16,997 bases of DNA from an uncultured Shinella sp. (GCA_946481465.1 CAMLOC010000008.1:1-16997), one strand, 5' to 3'. Shown: positions 7,334 through 14,120, numbered from the stretch's first letter. A program made the numbers and translations. The notes: generated from the letters alone by a model not told the origin.

Positions 7334-8305
7334 TCAGTTCGCAAGCCAGCCTTCGCGCTTCAGCACCTCGCTGACCGCAGCTTCGTCCTTCTCGATGAAG
7401 GCAGCAAGGTCTGCGCCGCTCATATAGGTGCCGGACTGCGACGTGTCGGCAAGATACTTCTGCCACTCGGGCGTCTCGGAGACCTTCTTCAGGACGCCGG
7501 AATAGAAATCGACCACGTCCTGCTCGACGCCGGCCGCAAGCCATACGGTGCGCGGCATCGCGTAGTTGTCGATCGCGATGCCGGACTCCTTGCAGGTCGG
7601 GACATCGGTCCAGCCTTCGCTCTTCAGCTTCTCGGACTTGAAGACGCAGACCGGCTTGACCATGCCGGCCTGCCACTGGCCGAGATTCTCGCTCGGATTG
7701 TTGACGTTCGCGGCGACGTGATCGCCGGCGAGCTGCACGGCCGCTTCGCCGCCGCTCTTGAACGGCACGTAGCCGATCTCCGCGCCAGTAACGTCGCCGA
7801 TCATGGAGGTGAGGATCTGGTCGACGTCCTTCGACTGGCTGCCGGCGACCTTCAGCTCGCCCGGCGCCGCCTTCGCCTTGGCGATGAAGTCGGCGGCCGT
7901 CTTGACGTCGGACTTGCCGTTGACCCACAGCACGAATTCGTCGGAAGCAAGGGCTGCGACAGGCGTCAGGTCGGCGGCGGTGTAGGGCACCTTGGCGCGA
8001 ACCGGCAGGAGATAGGCATTGTTCGTGCCGAACGTCAGCTTGTAGGCGTCGCCCTTGGCGGTCGCGGCGTAGACGAAGCCCTCGGCGCCGCCGGCGCTGC
8101 CCTTGTTCACGACGACGACCGGCGCCTTCATGAGCTCATACTTGGCGATGATCGACTGGATGGTGCGCGCGAAGATATCCGTGCCGCCGCCCGGACCCGC
8201 CGTCACGACGAATTCCACCGGACGCTCCGGCTCGAAGGCGAGCGCAGGCAGGGCCACGCTACCGGCAGCCGCCGCCATGCAGGCAATGATAAGAGACTTC
8301 TTCAT
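7334..8305 (-). CDS. tctC: Tripartite tricarboxylate transporter substrate-binding protein, TctC/BugT family
   Basis: 323 aa. The ATG at 8305 is preceded by GGAGGAACGAAG, an excellent ribosome site, and starts a Sec signal peptide (MKKSLIIACMAAAAGSVALP, likely cut after ALA at about 25). The mature protein opens FEPERPVEFVVTAGPGGGTD, the TctC/Bug signature of a strand followed by a Gly-rich ligand loop, and continues with LTPVAAL and PGELKVAGS motifs typical of the family. It is a periplasmic two-domain binding protein of normal length that delivers an organic acid to TctAB. The three Tct genes together sit inside a catabolic operon, so the ligand is probably the pathway's starting acid. Bug proteins are diverse, so the ligand cannot be named. 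Confidence 0.93.
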   Translation of the reverse strand: MKKSLIIACMAAAAGSVALPALAFEPERPVEFVVTAGPGGGTDIFARTIQSIIAKYELMKAPVVVVNKGSAGGAEGFVYAATAKGDAYKLTFGTNNAYLLPVRAKVPYTAADLTPVAALASDEFVLWVNGKSDVKTAADFIAKAKAAPGELKVAGSQSKDVDQILTSMIGDVTGAEIGYVPFKSGGEAAVQLAGDHVAANVNNPSENLGQWQAGMVKPVCVFKSEKLKSEGWTDVPTCKESGIAIDNYAMPRTVWLAAGVEQDVVDFYSGVLKKVSETPEWQKYLADTSQSGTYMSGADLAAFIEKDEAAVSEVLKREGWLAN

Positions 8306-8327
8306 CTTCGTTCCTCCGTTTGATGAA

Positions 8328-8353
8328 CCGGCATGAGACCTCCTCCATGCCGG
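8328..8353 (-). promoter_or_regulatory. Hairpin in the pdxA-like to tctC leader
   Basis: CCGGCATG (8328-8335) pairs with CATGCCGG (8346-8353) around a 10-base loop. It lies 22 bases beyond the stop of the PdxA-like gene and about 22 bases before tctC. On the minus strand the loop reads GAGGAGGTCT, exposing a ribosome-binding-like sequence. It may be an mRNA processing or stability element raising binding-protein expression. Confidence 0.4.
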
Positions 8354-8375
8354 CTTGGGTGTATGGCGCGAGAAA

Positions 8376-9398
8376 TCAGGCCGCGGCGGAATTCGCCGCG
8401 GCTTTCTTCGCCATGCGGGCGGCAAGAAGCAGCGCTTCGCGGCTTGCGCCGACATCCGCGATACCCTTGCCGGCAATGTCGTAGGCCGTGCCGTGGGCCG
8501 GCGTGCAGAGCGGGAAAGGCAGCCCGCCCATCATGGTGACGCCCTTGTCAAAGCCCATGAGCTTCATGGCGATCTGGCCCTGGTCGTGATACATGGTCAT
8601 CACGGCCTGGAAATCCTCCTTCAGCGCCCGCAGGAAGACCGTATCGGCGGGGAAAGGTCCTTCCACGGCGAAGCCGCGCGCCCGGGCCGCCTCGACGGCG
8701 GGCTCGATGATGTCGATCTCCTCCATGCCGAAGGAGCCGCCGTCGCCGGCATGCGGGTTGAGGCCGGCAACCGCGATGCGCGGATTGTCGTAGCCTGCAT
8801 TCTTCAGGCAATTGCTGGTAAGCTCGATCTCGGCGAGGATCGCCTCGACGGAGAGCGCCGCGGCGACGTCCTTCAGCGGGATATGCGACGTGACGCGGGC
8901 ATTCCAGACCTTTTCGAGAACGTTGAATTCGCGGACCTTGCCCGTGAAGCCGATGACGTCGGCAACGAAGCGGATCTCGTCGTCATAGCCCGGATAGGCA
9001 TAGCGCATCGCCTTCTTGTTGAAGGGCGTGAAGCAGACGGCCTCCACCCTCCCCTTGTCGGCAAGCTCGAGGGCAGCGCGGAAATTGGTGGTGGCGAAGG
9101 TGCCGCCGGCAAGCGTCGCCTCGCCGCGCTGCACGTCGGCCGGGTCGAGGTGGCCGAGGTCGATGAAGACATGGCGCTCGCCGCCTGCCGTCTCGAAATC
9201 CTCCAGCGTCGCCGTTTCAAGGTCGAGCGTGAGGCCGGCCGCCCTTGCGCCCTCGTCGAGGATGCGCCGGTCGCCGATGACGACGAGATGCGCCGCTGCC
9301 CTGACGTCGTCAAGCGCGATAAGCCGCGCGGTAAGCTCGGGGCTGACGCCGGCGGGGTCGCCCATTGCGAGCGCGATGACTGGCCGTGTTTCGGTCAT
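8376..9398 (-). CDS. PdxA-family (4-hydroxythreonine-4-phosphate dehydrogenase-like) dehydrogenase with altered substrate site
   Basis: 340 aa, typical PdxA length. The start at 9398 has GGAGGAGCTCC upstream and begins VIALAMGDPAGVSPE, the family signature. Metal ligands are intact: H172 (VTSHIPL), H216 (GLNPHAGDGG) and H271 (MYHDQGQ). PdxA-family enzymes oxidise a hydroxy-acid with NAD(P) and usually decarboxylate the 3-keto product. Compared with E. coli PdxA from memory, the GHTE substrate motif is GYDDE here (137-141), Asn283 is Thr288 and Arg292 is Leu297; only Lys274 (K279) is kept. Vitamin B6 synthesis is therefore unlikely and an unphosphorylated substrate plausible. It is the first gene of the operon, divergent from the GntR regulator. 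An annotation pipeline would probably name it PdxA; the family call is firm, the substrate is not. Confidence 0.9.
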   Translation of the reverse strand: MTETRPVIALAMGDPAGVSPELTARLIALDDVRAAAHLVVIGDRRILDEGARAAGLTLDLETATLEDFETAGGERHVFIDLGHLDPADVQRGEATLAGGTFATTNFRAALELADKGRVEAVCFTPFNKKAMRYAYPGYDDEIRFVADVIGFTGKVREFNVLEKVWNARVTSHIPLKDVAAALSVEAILAEIELTSNCLKNAGYDNPRIAVAGLNPHAGDGGSFGMEEIDIIEPAVEAARARGFAVEGPFPADTVFLRALKEDFQAVMTMYHDQGQIAMKLMGFDKGVTMMGGLPFPLCTPAHGTAYDIAGKGIADVGASREALLLAARMAKKAAANSAAA

Positions 9399-9414
9399 GA
9401 TGGAGCTCCTCCGC

Positions 9415-9429
9415 TGCATTCTGTATGCA
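9415..9429. promoter_or_regulatory. Candidate GntR operator O1
   Basis: TGCAT-TCTGT-ATGCA is a perfect 5+5 inverted repeat. It covers about +1 to +12 of the predicted PdxA-like gene promoter, so a bound repressor would block transcription start. The core ATTCTGTATGCAG (9418-9430) is repeated exactly 53 bases away. Confidence 0.55.
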
Positions 9430-9432
9430 GGA

Positions 9433-9461
9433 CTGATAGAGCATTCCCAATCCTGCATCAA
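9433..9461 (-). promoter_or_regulatory. Promoter of the PdxA-like/tctCBA/kinase operon
   Basis: On the minus strand TTGATG (9456-9461) is separated by 17 bases from TATCAG (9433-9438). The predicted start of transcription is near 9426, inside operator candidate O1 and about 28 bases before the ATG at 9398. Confidence 0.45.
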
Positions 9462-9467
9462 GTCTTT

Positions 9468-9482
9468 TGTATTCTGTATGCA
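9468..9482. promoter_or_regulatory. Candidate GntR operator O2
   Basis: TGTAT-TCTGT-ATGCA is the second copy of the operator-like palindrome, with one mismatch between arms. It lies just upstream of the -35 boxes of both divergent promoters. Its centre is 53 bases from O1, five turns of helix, so both sites face the same side of the DNA. Confidence 0.5.
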
Positions 9483-9492
9483 GCATTTTTCG

Positions 9493-9520
9493 TTGACGAG
9501 GAACGACAGCCCCGTATGCT
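9493..9520 (+). promoter_or_regulatory. Promoter of the GntR regulator gene
   Basis: TTGACG (9493-9498), 16 bases, then TATGCT (9515-9520). Transcription would start near 9527, which argues for the regulator start at 9574 rather than the in-frame ATG at 9529. Confidence 0.4.
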
Positions 9521-9573
9521 TTCATCCAATGACAATTCCGGATGCCGCTACGGCTCTGAAGGTGAAGAAAAAC

Positions 9574-10260
9574 ATGGATGATATCAGCAGCCTGGGCCAA
9601 CCGGGCGACAGCGGGCCGGGACCGATCCGACGCACCGCGCTGCACGACACGCTCGTCACGCGCCTGCGCGACATGATCATCGAAGGCCGCCTGGAGCCGG
9701 GAATGCGGCTGCACGAAGGCCAGCTCGGCGAACAGCTCGGGGTTTCCCGCACGCCGCTGCGCGAGGCGATCAAGTACCTGGCGAGCGAAGGGCTGGTAGA
9801 GCTCGTCCCCTCGCGCGGTGCCGTCGTGAAGCGGTTCAGCGGGAAGGACGTGCAGGATATGCTGACCGTGCTGCGGAGCCTGGAGGAACTGGCGGGACGT
9901 CTCGCCTGCCAGTTCGCCACCGATGCCGACGTGGCGCGCATACGCGCCATGCATGACCGCATGGTCGAATGTTACCAGACCGGCGACCGGCTGGAATATT
10001 ACAAGCTCAACCAGGCCATCCACACGGCGATCGTCGCCCTTTCGGGCAACACGCCGCTCGTCGAGATCCAGGCGATGCTGCAGACACGGTTGAAGCGCAT
10101 CCGGTTCATCGGCCACGAAGGGCCGGAGAAATGGGCAGCCGCCGTCTCCGAGCACGAAGAGATGATCGCCGCGCTGGAAGCGCGCGACAAGGACAGGCTT
10201 GCGGAAGTGCTGGGGCGCCACCTGTCGAACGCATGGGAACGCGTCCGCGGCGCTCTCTAG
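9574..10260 (+). CDS. GntR-family transcriptional regulator, FadR/FCD subfamily
   Basis: 228 aa. The N-terminal winged helix-turn-helix spans about 19-88 (LHDTLVTRLRDMIIEGRLEP, then the recognition region LGVSRTPLREAIKYLASEGL). The C-terminal all-helical FCD ligand domain follows, about 95-220. It has N146/H150 in NQAIH, H194 in SEHEEM and H216 in GRHLSNA, the set that usually holds a metal used to bind carboxylate ligands. The family mostly represses organic-acid and sugar-acid catabolic genes and is released by a pathway acid. It diverges from the PdxA-like gene, and two copies of a palindromic site lie between them, so it very likely controls that operon and itself. I prefer ATG 9574 (AAGGTGA upstream) over the in-frame ATG at 9529, which has no ribosome site and falls almost at the predicted transcription start. 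Confidence 0.9.
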   Translation: MDDISSLGQPGDSGPGPIRRTALHDTLVTRLRDMIIEGRLEPGMRLHEGQLGEQLGVSRTPLREAIKYLASEGLVELVPSRGAVVKRFSGKDVQDMLTVLRSLEELAGRLACQFATDADVARIRAMHDRMVECYQTGDRLEYYKLNQAIHTAIVALSGNTPLVEIQAMLQTRLKRIRFIGHEGPEKWAAAVSEHEEMIAALEARDKDRLAEVLGRHLSNAWERVRGAL

Positions 10261-10290
10261 CCCCACGCGCACACGTCTCGCGAGGTCGCA

Positions 10291-11226
10291 TCAGGCCAGA
10301 AGGCGCATCAGGTCGGCGAGCGCCGGGGTGTGCATCCTGTCGCGCAGGGTGATGGCGCCATAGGGATCGAGCTGCCGGTTGACGTCGAGCGGCAGGATGG
10401 CGAGCAGGCCGTTGGCGACATAATGCAGGGCGACGGAATGCGGCACGACGGCGATCATGTCGCTGTGCTGCAGCAGCGTCGTCGCCGTCAGCACGGATGC
10501 GGTCTCGACCACATTGACCGGGGTCTCCATGCCGGCATCGCGGAAAGTGCCTTCCACCACCTGGCGCAGCGGACTGGTGCGGGGCTGCAGGATCCAGCTG
10601 GCGTCGGACAGGTCCGGCAAGCGCATTTCGCCGCGCTCGGCCAGGGGATTGTGCGCGCCGACGACGATCGCCAGCCGCTCCTCGGCGATTTCCGTGAAAG
10701 CGATGTCGAAGGTTTGCTCGGCCTGCACCGCGCGGCCGATCACCACGTCGAGCCGGCCCTGCTCGAGCATCGGCAGCAGGACGTCGCTCGTCTCCACGGT
10801 GATGCTGATATCGAGCCGGGGCCGCCGTTCCTTGAGCTTGGCGATGGCGATGGCGAGCGGTCCGGCCGCCGCCGCGGTGATCGTGCCGATCGCAAGCCGC
10901 CCGGACGCGCCGCTGGCAAGGCCGGCCAGATCCTCCCGCAACCGGTCGATATCCGACAGGATCAGATGCGCATGGCGCACCAGCGTCTCGCCATAGACCG
11001 TCAGCGTCATGCCGCGGCGTCCGCGCTCGAACAGCACAAGGCCGATCGCAAGTTCAAGCTCCACCAGCATTTTCGTCGCCGCCGGCTGGCTGACGCCGAT
11101 CCGGTCTGCCGCCTTGCGCAGGCTGCCGAGTTCCTCGATGGCGACGACGAGCGCCAGTTGGCGCAATCGCAGACGCCCCAGAATAGCGCGCAGTGACGGA
11201 GCGGTACCGATGTTTTCCATAGCCAT
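10291..11226 (-). CDS. LysR-family transcriptional regulator
   Basis: 311 aa. The winged helix-turn-helix at about 18-78 includes RLRQLALVVAIEELGSLRKA and VSQPAATKMLVELE, followed by the linker helix and a two-lobed effector-binding domain (GRLAIGTITAAAAG at about 109-122, then LDVVIGR). The unusual LRLRQL opening and the AATKMLVELE recognition helix resemble the GbpR/galactose-binding-regulator branch of LysR proteins. It is divergent from the TRAP operon by 83 bases and is probably its effector-responsive regulator. It ends 30 bases from the convergent GntR gene. Start choice: ATG at 11226 or the in-frame ATG at 11220. Neither has a clear ribosome site, and the predicted promoter places transcription start almost on the first ATG, so a leaderless mRNA is possible. 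Confidence 0.9.
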   Translation of the reverse strand: MAMENIGTAPSLRAILGRLRLRQLALVVAIEELGSLRKAADRIGVSQPAATKMLVELELAIGLVLFERGRRGMTLTVYGETLVRHAHLILSDIDRLREDLAGLASGASGRLAIGTITAAAAGPLAIAIAKLKERRPRLDISITVETSDVLLPMLEQGRLDVVIGRAVQAEQTFDIAFTEIAEERLAIVVGAHNPLAERGEMRLPDLSDASWILQPRTSPLRQVVEGTFRDAGMETPVNVVETASVLTATTLLQHSDMIAVVPHSVALHYVANGLLAILPLDVNRQLDPYGAITLRDRMHTPALADLMRLLA

Positions 11227-11228
11227 TG

Positions 11229-11239
11229 GTTATCATAAC
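11229..11239. promoter_or_regulatory. Palindrome GTTATCATAAC, candidate LysR binding site
   Basis: A perfect 5+5 inverted repeat around one base, AT-rich in a GC-rich background, in the gap between the divergent LysR gene and the TRAP operon. It overlaps the predicted -10 box of lysR, so binding there would repress the regulator itself. LysR proteins commonly bind such a site next to their own gene. Confidence 0.5.
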
Positions 11240-11261
11240 ATAGCGTAAATCGAATTGACAG
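11232..11261 (-). promoter_or_regulatory. Promoter of the LysR gene
   Basis: On the minus strand CTGTCA (11256-11261), an 18-base gap, and TATGAT (11232-11237, five of six bases to consensus). The start of transcription is predicted at about 11224-11226, coinciding with the lysR ATG. The -35 overlaps a plus-strand TTGACA (11255-11260), which could be the -35 of the TRAP operon. No good -10 follows that TTGACA, as expected for an activator-dependent promoter. Confidence 0.4.
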
Positions 11262-11309
11262 CTATCACTTGTTGGCGTCTTTCTGCCGACATCATCATGG
11301 GAGGATGGG

Positions 11310-11864
11310 ATGGAACGAACAGGCATGTTCGCCTTGAAGGCGATGCGTCATTTCATCGTCATGGCGCTATCGGCCATGGTCGTTCTGGTTTTCGCCAATG
11401 TCGTGCTGCGCTACGGCTTCAATTCCGGCATCAGCATTTCCGAGGAACTGTCGCGCACGCTGTTCGTCTGGCTGACCTTCACGGGCGCCGTCGTGGCGAT
11501 GTACGATCACGGGCATCTCGGGGTCGACACGCTGGTCCGGCGCCTGCCGTACCGCGGGCAGGTCGGCTGCGCTGTCGCCTGCGATCTGCTGATGCTCGTC
11601 TGCTCGGCGCTGCTGATGGTCGGAAGCTGGCAACAGGTGCTGATCAACTGGAACAATGCGGCGCCGGTTTCCGGCATGCCGATCGGCATCACGCATCTTG
11701 CCGCCTTTGTCTCCAGCATCGGCCTGATCGCCGTCGTCGCCAGCCATCTCTGGCGGGTGCTGGCCGGCAGGGCCCGCGCCGACGACCTCGTCCAGGTGGT
11801 GGAAAGCGAAGACCGCGTCCCCGAACTTCCCAATGCCGAACTGCCGCGGGAGAACGCACGATGA
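11310..11864 (+). CDS. dctQ: TRAP transporter small permease, DctQ family
   Basis: 184 aa inner-membrane protein with four predicted transmembrane helices (about 14-34, 47-68, 88-109, 128-150). It has the DctQ pattern: VVLRYGFNSGISISEELSRT after helix 1, then LFVWLTFTGAVVAMYDHGHL with the conserved acidic/His region (HLGVDTLVRRLP) before helix 3. It is the small membrane partner of DctM in sodium-driven uptake of organic acids bound by DctP. GGGAGGATGGG precedes the ATG at 11310. The C-terminus (about 153-184) is a polar acidic tail longer than the last helix needs. The stop overlaps the dctM start by four bases. First gene of the TRAP operon, probably under the divergent LysR regulator. Confidence 0.93.
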   Translation: MERTGMFALKAMRHFIVMALSAMVVLVFANVVLRYGFNSGISISEELSRTLFVWLTFTGAVVAMYDHGHLGVDTLVRRLPYRGQVGCAVACDLLMLVCSALLMVGSWQQVLINWNNAAPVSGMPIGITHLAAFVSSIGLIAVVASHLWRVLAGRARADDLVQVVESEDRVPELPNAELPRENAR

Positions 11865-13138
11865 CCGCCGTCATTTTCCTCGGTTCCCTGCTCGGCTCCA
11901 TGGCCATCGGCGTACCGATCGCCTTCGCCCTCATCGTCTGCGGCGTCGCGCTGATGCTGTATCTCGGCATGTTCGATGCCCAGATCGTATCGCAGAACCT
12001 CGTCAGCGGTGCCGATAGCTTCCAGTTGCTCGCCGTGCCCTTCTTCCTGCTCGCCGGGGAGTTCATGACGGCGGGCGGCCTTTCGCGCCGGATCGTCGAT
12101 CTTGCGACGGCGCTGGTCGGGCATTTCCGCGGCGGCCTCGGCTATGTCGCCGTGCTGGCGGCGATCGTCATGGCCTCCATGTCGGGCTCGGCCGTCGCCG
12201 ATACCGCCGCCGTCGGCGCCATGCTGATCCCCATGATGCGCAAGGCCGGCTACGACGTGAACCGCTCATCCGGACTGATCGCCGCCGGCGGCATCATCGC
12301 CCCCGTCATTCCGCCTTCCATTCCCTTCATCATCTTCGGCGTCGCCGCCGGCATTTCGGTAAAGAAGCTGTTCCTGGCCGGCATCGTGCCCGGCCTGCTG
12401 ATGGCGCTGTTCCTGATCGTCACCTGGTGGCTCGTCTCGCGCCGCGACAATGTGCCGGTCGCCCCGCGCCAGCCGCTGAAGGTCATCGGCAAGCGCTTCG
12501 TCGACGGTCTCTGGGCGCTGTTCATTCCGGTGCTGATCATCGGCGGCATCAAGGAAGGCATCTTCACGCCCACGGAGGCCGGCGTCGTCGCCGCGGTCTA
12601 TTCCCTGCTGGTCGGGATGTTCGTCTACCGCGAACTGAAAGTGCCGCAGTTGTACGGGCTCATCCTCGCCGCCGGCCGGACCACCGCGGTCGTCATGTTC
12701 CTGGTCGCCGCCGCCGCGGTCGCGGCATGGCTGATCACCATCGCCGATCTGCCGCAAACCATCATCGGCATCCTCGAACCCCTGATCGACCATCCGACGC
12801 TGCTGATGATCGTCATCATGCTGATCGTCGTCGTCGTCGGCACGGCGCTCGACCTCGTGCCGACCATCCTGATCCTGACGCCTGTGCTGATGCCGCTCGT
12901 CAAACAGGCCGGCATCGACCCGGTCTATTTCGGCGTGCTGTTCATCATGAACAACGCCATCGGTCTCATCACCCCGCCGGTCGGCACCGTGCTCAACGTC
13001 ATCTGCGGCGTGAGCCGCATCACCATGGACGACGTGATGAAAGGCGTCTGGCCCTTCCTGCTCGCCCATCTGCTGCTGCTGATGCTGCTGACGCTCTTCC
13101 CGTCGCTGGTGCTCGTGCCCATGCGCTGGTTCATGTGA
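11861..13138 (+). CDS. dctM: TRAP transporter large permease, DctM family
   Basis: 425 aa, standard length for DctM, with 11-12 hydrophobic segments. Family motifs include LAVPFFLLAGEFMTAGGLSR, the MASMSGSAVADTAAVGAMLI stretch around 105-124, the IIAPVIPPSIPFIIFGV loop that follows, IFTPTEAGVVAA, and the second-half repeat NNAIGLITPPVGTVLNVICG. The two Pro/Gly-rich hairpins (VIPPS and LITPPVG) form the two halves of the sodium/substrate site in this fold. The ATG at 11861 overlaps the dctQ stop (ATGA), so the two permease genes are translationally coupled, not fused. The next gene, a lactonase, starts 10 bases downstream. Confidence 0.95.
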   Translation: MTAVIFLGSLLGSMAIGVPIAFALIVCGVALMLYLGMFDAQIVSQNLVSGADSFQLLAVPFFLLAGEFMTAGGLSRRIVDLATALVGHFRGGLGYVAVLAAIVMASMSGSAVADTAAVGAMLIPMMRKAGYDVNRSSGLIAAGGIIAPVIPPSIPFIIFGVAAGISVKKLFLAGIVPGLLMALFLIVTWWLVSRRDNVPVAPRQPLKVIGKRFVDGLWALFIPVLIIGGIKEGIFTPTEAGVVAAVYSLLVGMFVYRELKVPQLYGLILAAGRTTAVVMFLVAAAAVAAWLITIADLPQTIIGILEPLIDHPTLLMIVIMLIVVVVGTALDLVPTILILTPVLMPLVKQAGIDPVYFGVLFIMNNAIGLITPPVGTVLNVICGVSRITMDDVMKGVWPFLLAHLLLLMLLTLFPSLVLVPMRWFM

Positions 13139-13148
13139 GGGAAAGACG

Positions 13149-14120
13149 ATGAGCGAAACCCGCATCCCGCCGGATTTCGAGGTGTTCGACGCGCACCAGC
13201 ATTTCTGGGATCCGCAGACGAACTACCATCCCTGGCTTTCCGACGAGCCGATGATCCCGTTCCGCTACGGCGACTACGGGCCCATCCGCCGGCGCTTCCT
13301 GCCCCCGGACTATTTCGCCGAAGCAAAGGACGTCAACGTCGTCGGCACGGTCTATGTCGAGACCGAATGGAACCCCGCCGATCCGCTGGGCGAGACGCGC
13401 TACATCCACGGTGTCGCGGCCCGCTACGGCTATCCCAACGCCCTGGTGGCGCAAGCCTGGCTCGACCGCGAGGACGCGGCCGAACTCATCGCCGCGCAAG
13501 CCGCCTTTCCCCTGGTGCGCAGCGTCCGGCACAAGCCGGCCGCCGCCGCATCGCAGGCAGAGGCGCGGCGCGGGCGGCCGGGCGGCATGGACGATCCACG
13601 CTGGCGCGAGGGCTTTGCGGCGCTCGGGGCCCATGACCTCCTGTTCGACCTGCAGGCGCCCTGGTGGGAACTGGAGGCGGCGGCGGCCCTCGCGGCCGAT
13701 TTTCCGGCGACGACCATCGTGCTCAACCACGCAGGCCTGCCGGCCGACCGCAGCCCGGAAGGGCTTGCCGAATGGCGCGCGGCCCTGGGGCGCCTCGCCC
13801 GCGAACCGAACGTCGCCTTGAAGATCTCCGGCATCGGTCTGCCCGGCAGGCCGTGGACGGTGGCGGACAACGGCCCGGTCATCCGCGATGCGATCTCCAT
13901 CTTCGGCTGGCAGCGCTGCATGTTCGCCAGCAATTTCCCGGTCGACAGCCTGGTCGGCCGCTTCTCGACGATCTTCGACGGCTTCTACGCAGCGACGGAA
14001 GGGCACTCCGATGCGGCCCGCCGCGCGCTGTTTCGCGACACGGCGGTAAGGATATACCGCCCGCAATCGCACATCGCCAACGCATGGGAACAATCTGCAA
14101 CGGGAGGAACCGTATCATGA
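13149..14120 (+). CDS. Amidohydrolase-superfamily lactonase, COG3618 type
   Basis: 323 aa cytoplasmic metal-dependent hydrolase. Active-site residues visible: H16 and H18 in FDAHQHFWD, H194 in VLNHAGLP, and the catalytic acid D266 in SNFPVD. This is the minimal set of COG3618 lactonases such as LigI and the L-rhamnono-, L-fucono- and sulfomuconolactonases. RHKP at 127-130 and the PGGMDDPRW loop at 144-152 are also usual for the group. It probably opens a sugar-acid or similar lactone to the free hydroxy acid. Its position between the TRAP permease and the TRAP binding protein, coupled to both (10-base gap before, ATGA overlap after), suggests it acts on the imported compound or on its first oxidation product. 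The ribosome site GGGAGGA for dctP lies inside its last codons. Substrate not determinable. Confidence 0.87.
   Translation: MSETRIPPDFEVFDAHQHFWDPQTNYHPWLSDEPMIPFRYGDYGPIRRRFLPPDYFAEAKDVNVVGTVYVETEWNPADPLGETRYIHGVAARYGYPNALVAQAWLDREDAAELIAAQAAFPLVRSVRHKPAAAASQAEARRGRPGGMDDPRWREGFAALGAHDLLFDLQAPWWELEAAAALAADFPATTIVLNHAGLPADRSPEGLAEWRAALGRLAREPNVALKISGIGLPGRPWTVADNGPVIRDAISIFGWQRCMFASNFPVDSLVGRFSTIFDGFYAATEGHSDAARRALFRDTAVRIYRPQSHIANAWEQSATGGTVS

Noticed and set aside
9529..9573. Alternative start of the GntR regulator at ATG 9529
   Set aside because: No ribosome site, and only about two bases from the predicted transcription start. ATG 9574 has AAGGTGA upstream. Not fully excluded.
10277..10284. 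CTCGCGAG palindrome between the convergent regulators as a terminator
   Set aside because: An 8-base self-complementary sequence cannot form a stable hairpin and has no T-run on either side.
11255..11860. In-frame upstream extension of dctM
   Set aside because: It runs through the dctQ gene in another frame and is Arg-rich. dctQ is a genuine four-helix protein, and ATG 11861 with the ATGA overlap is the normal start.
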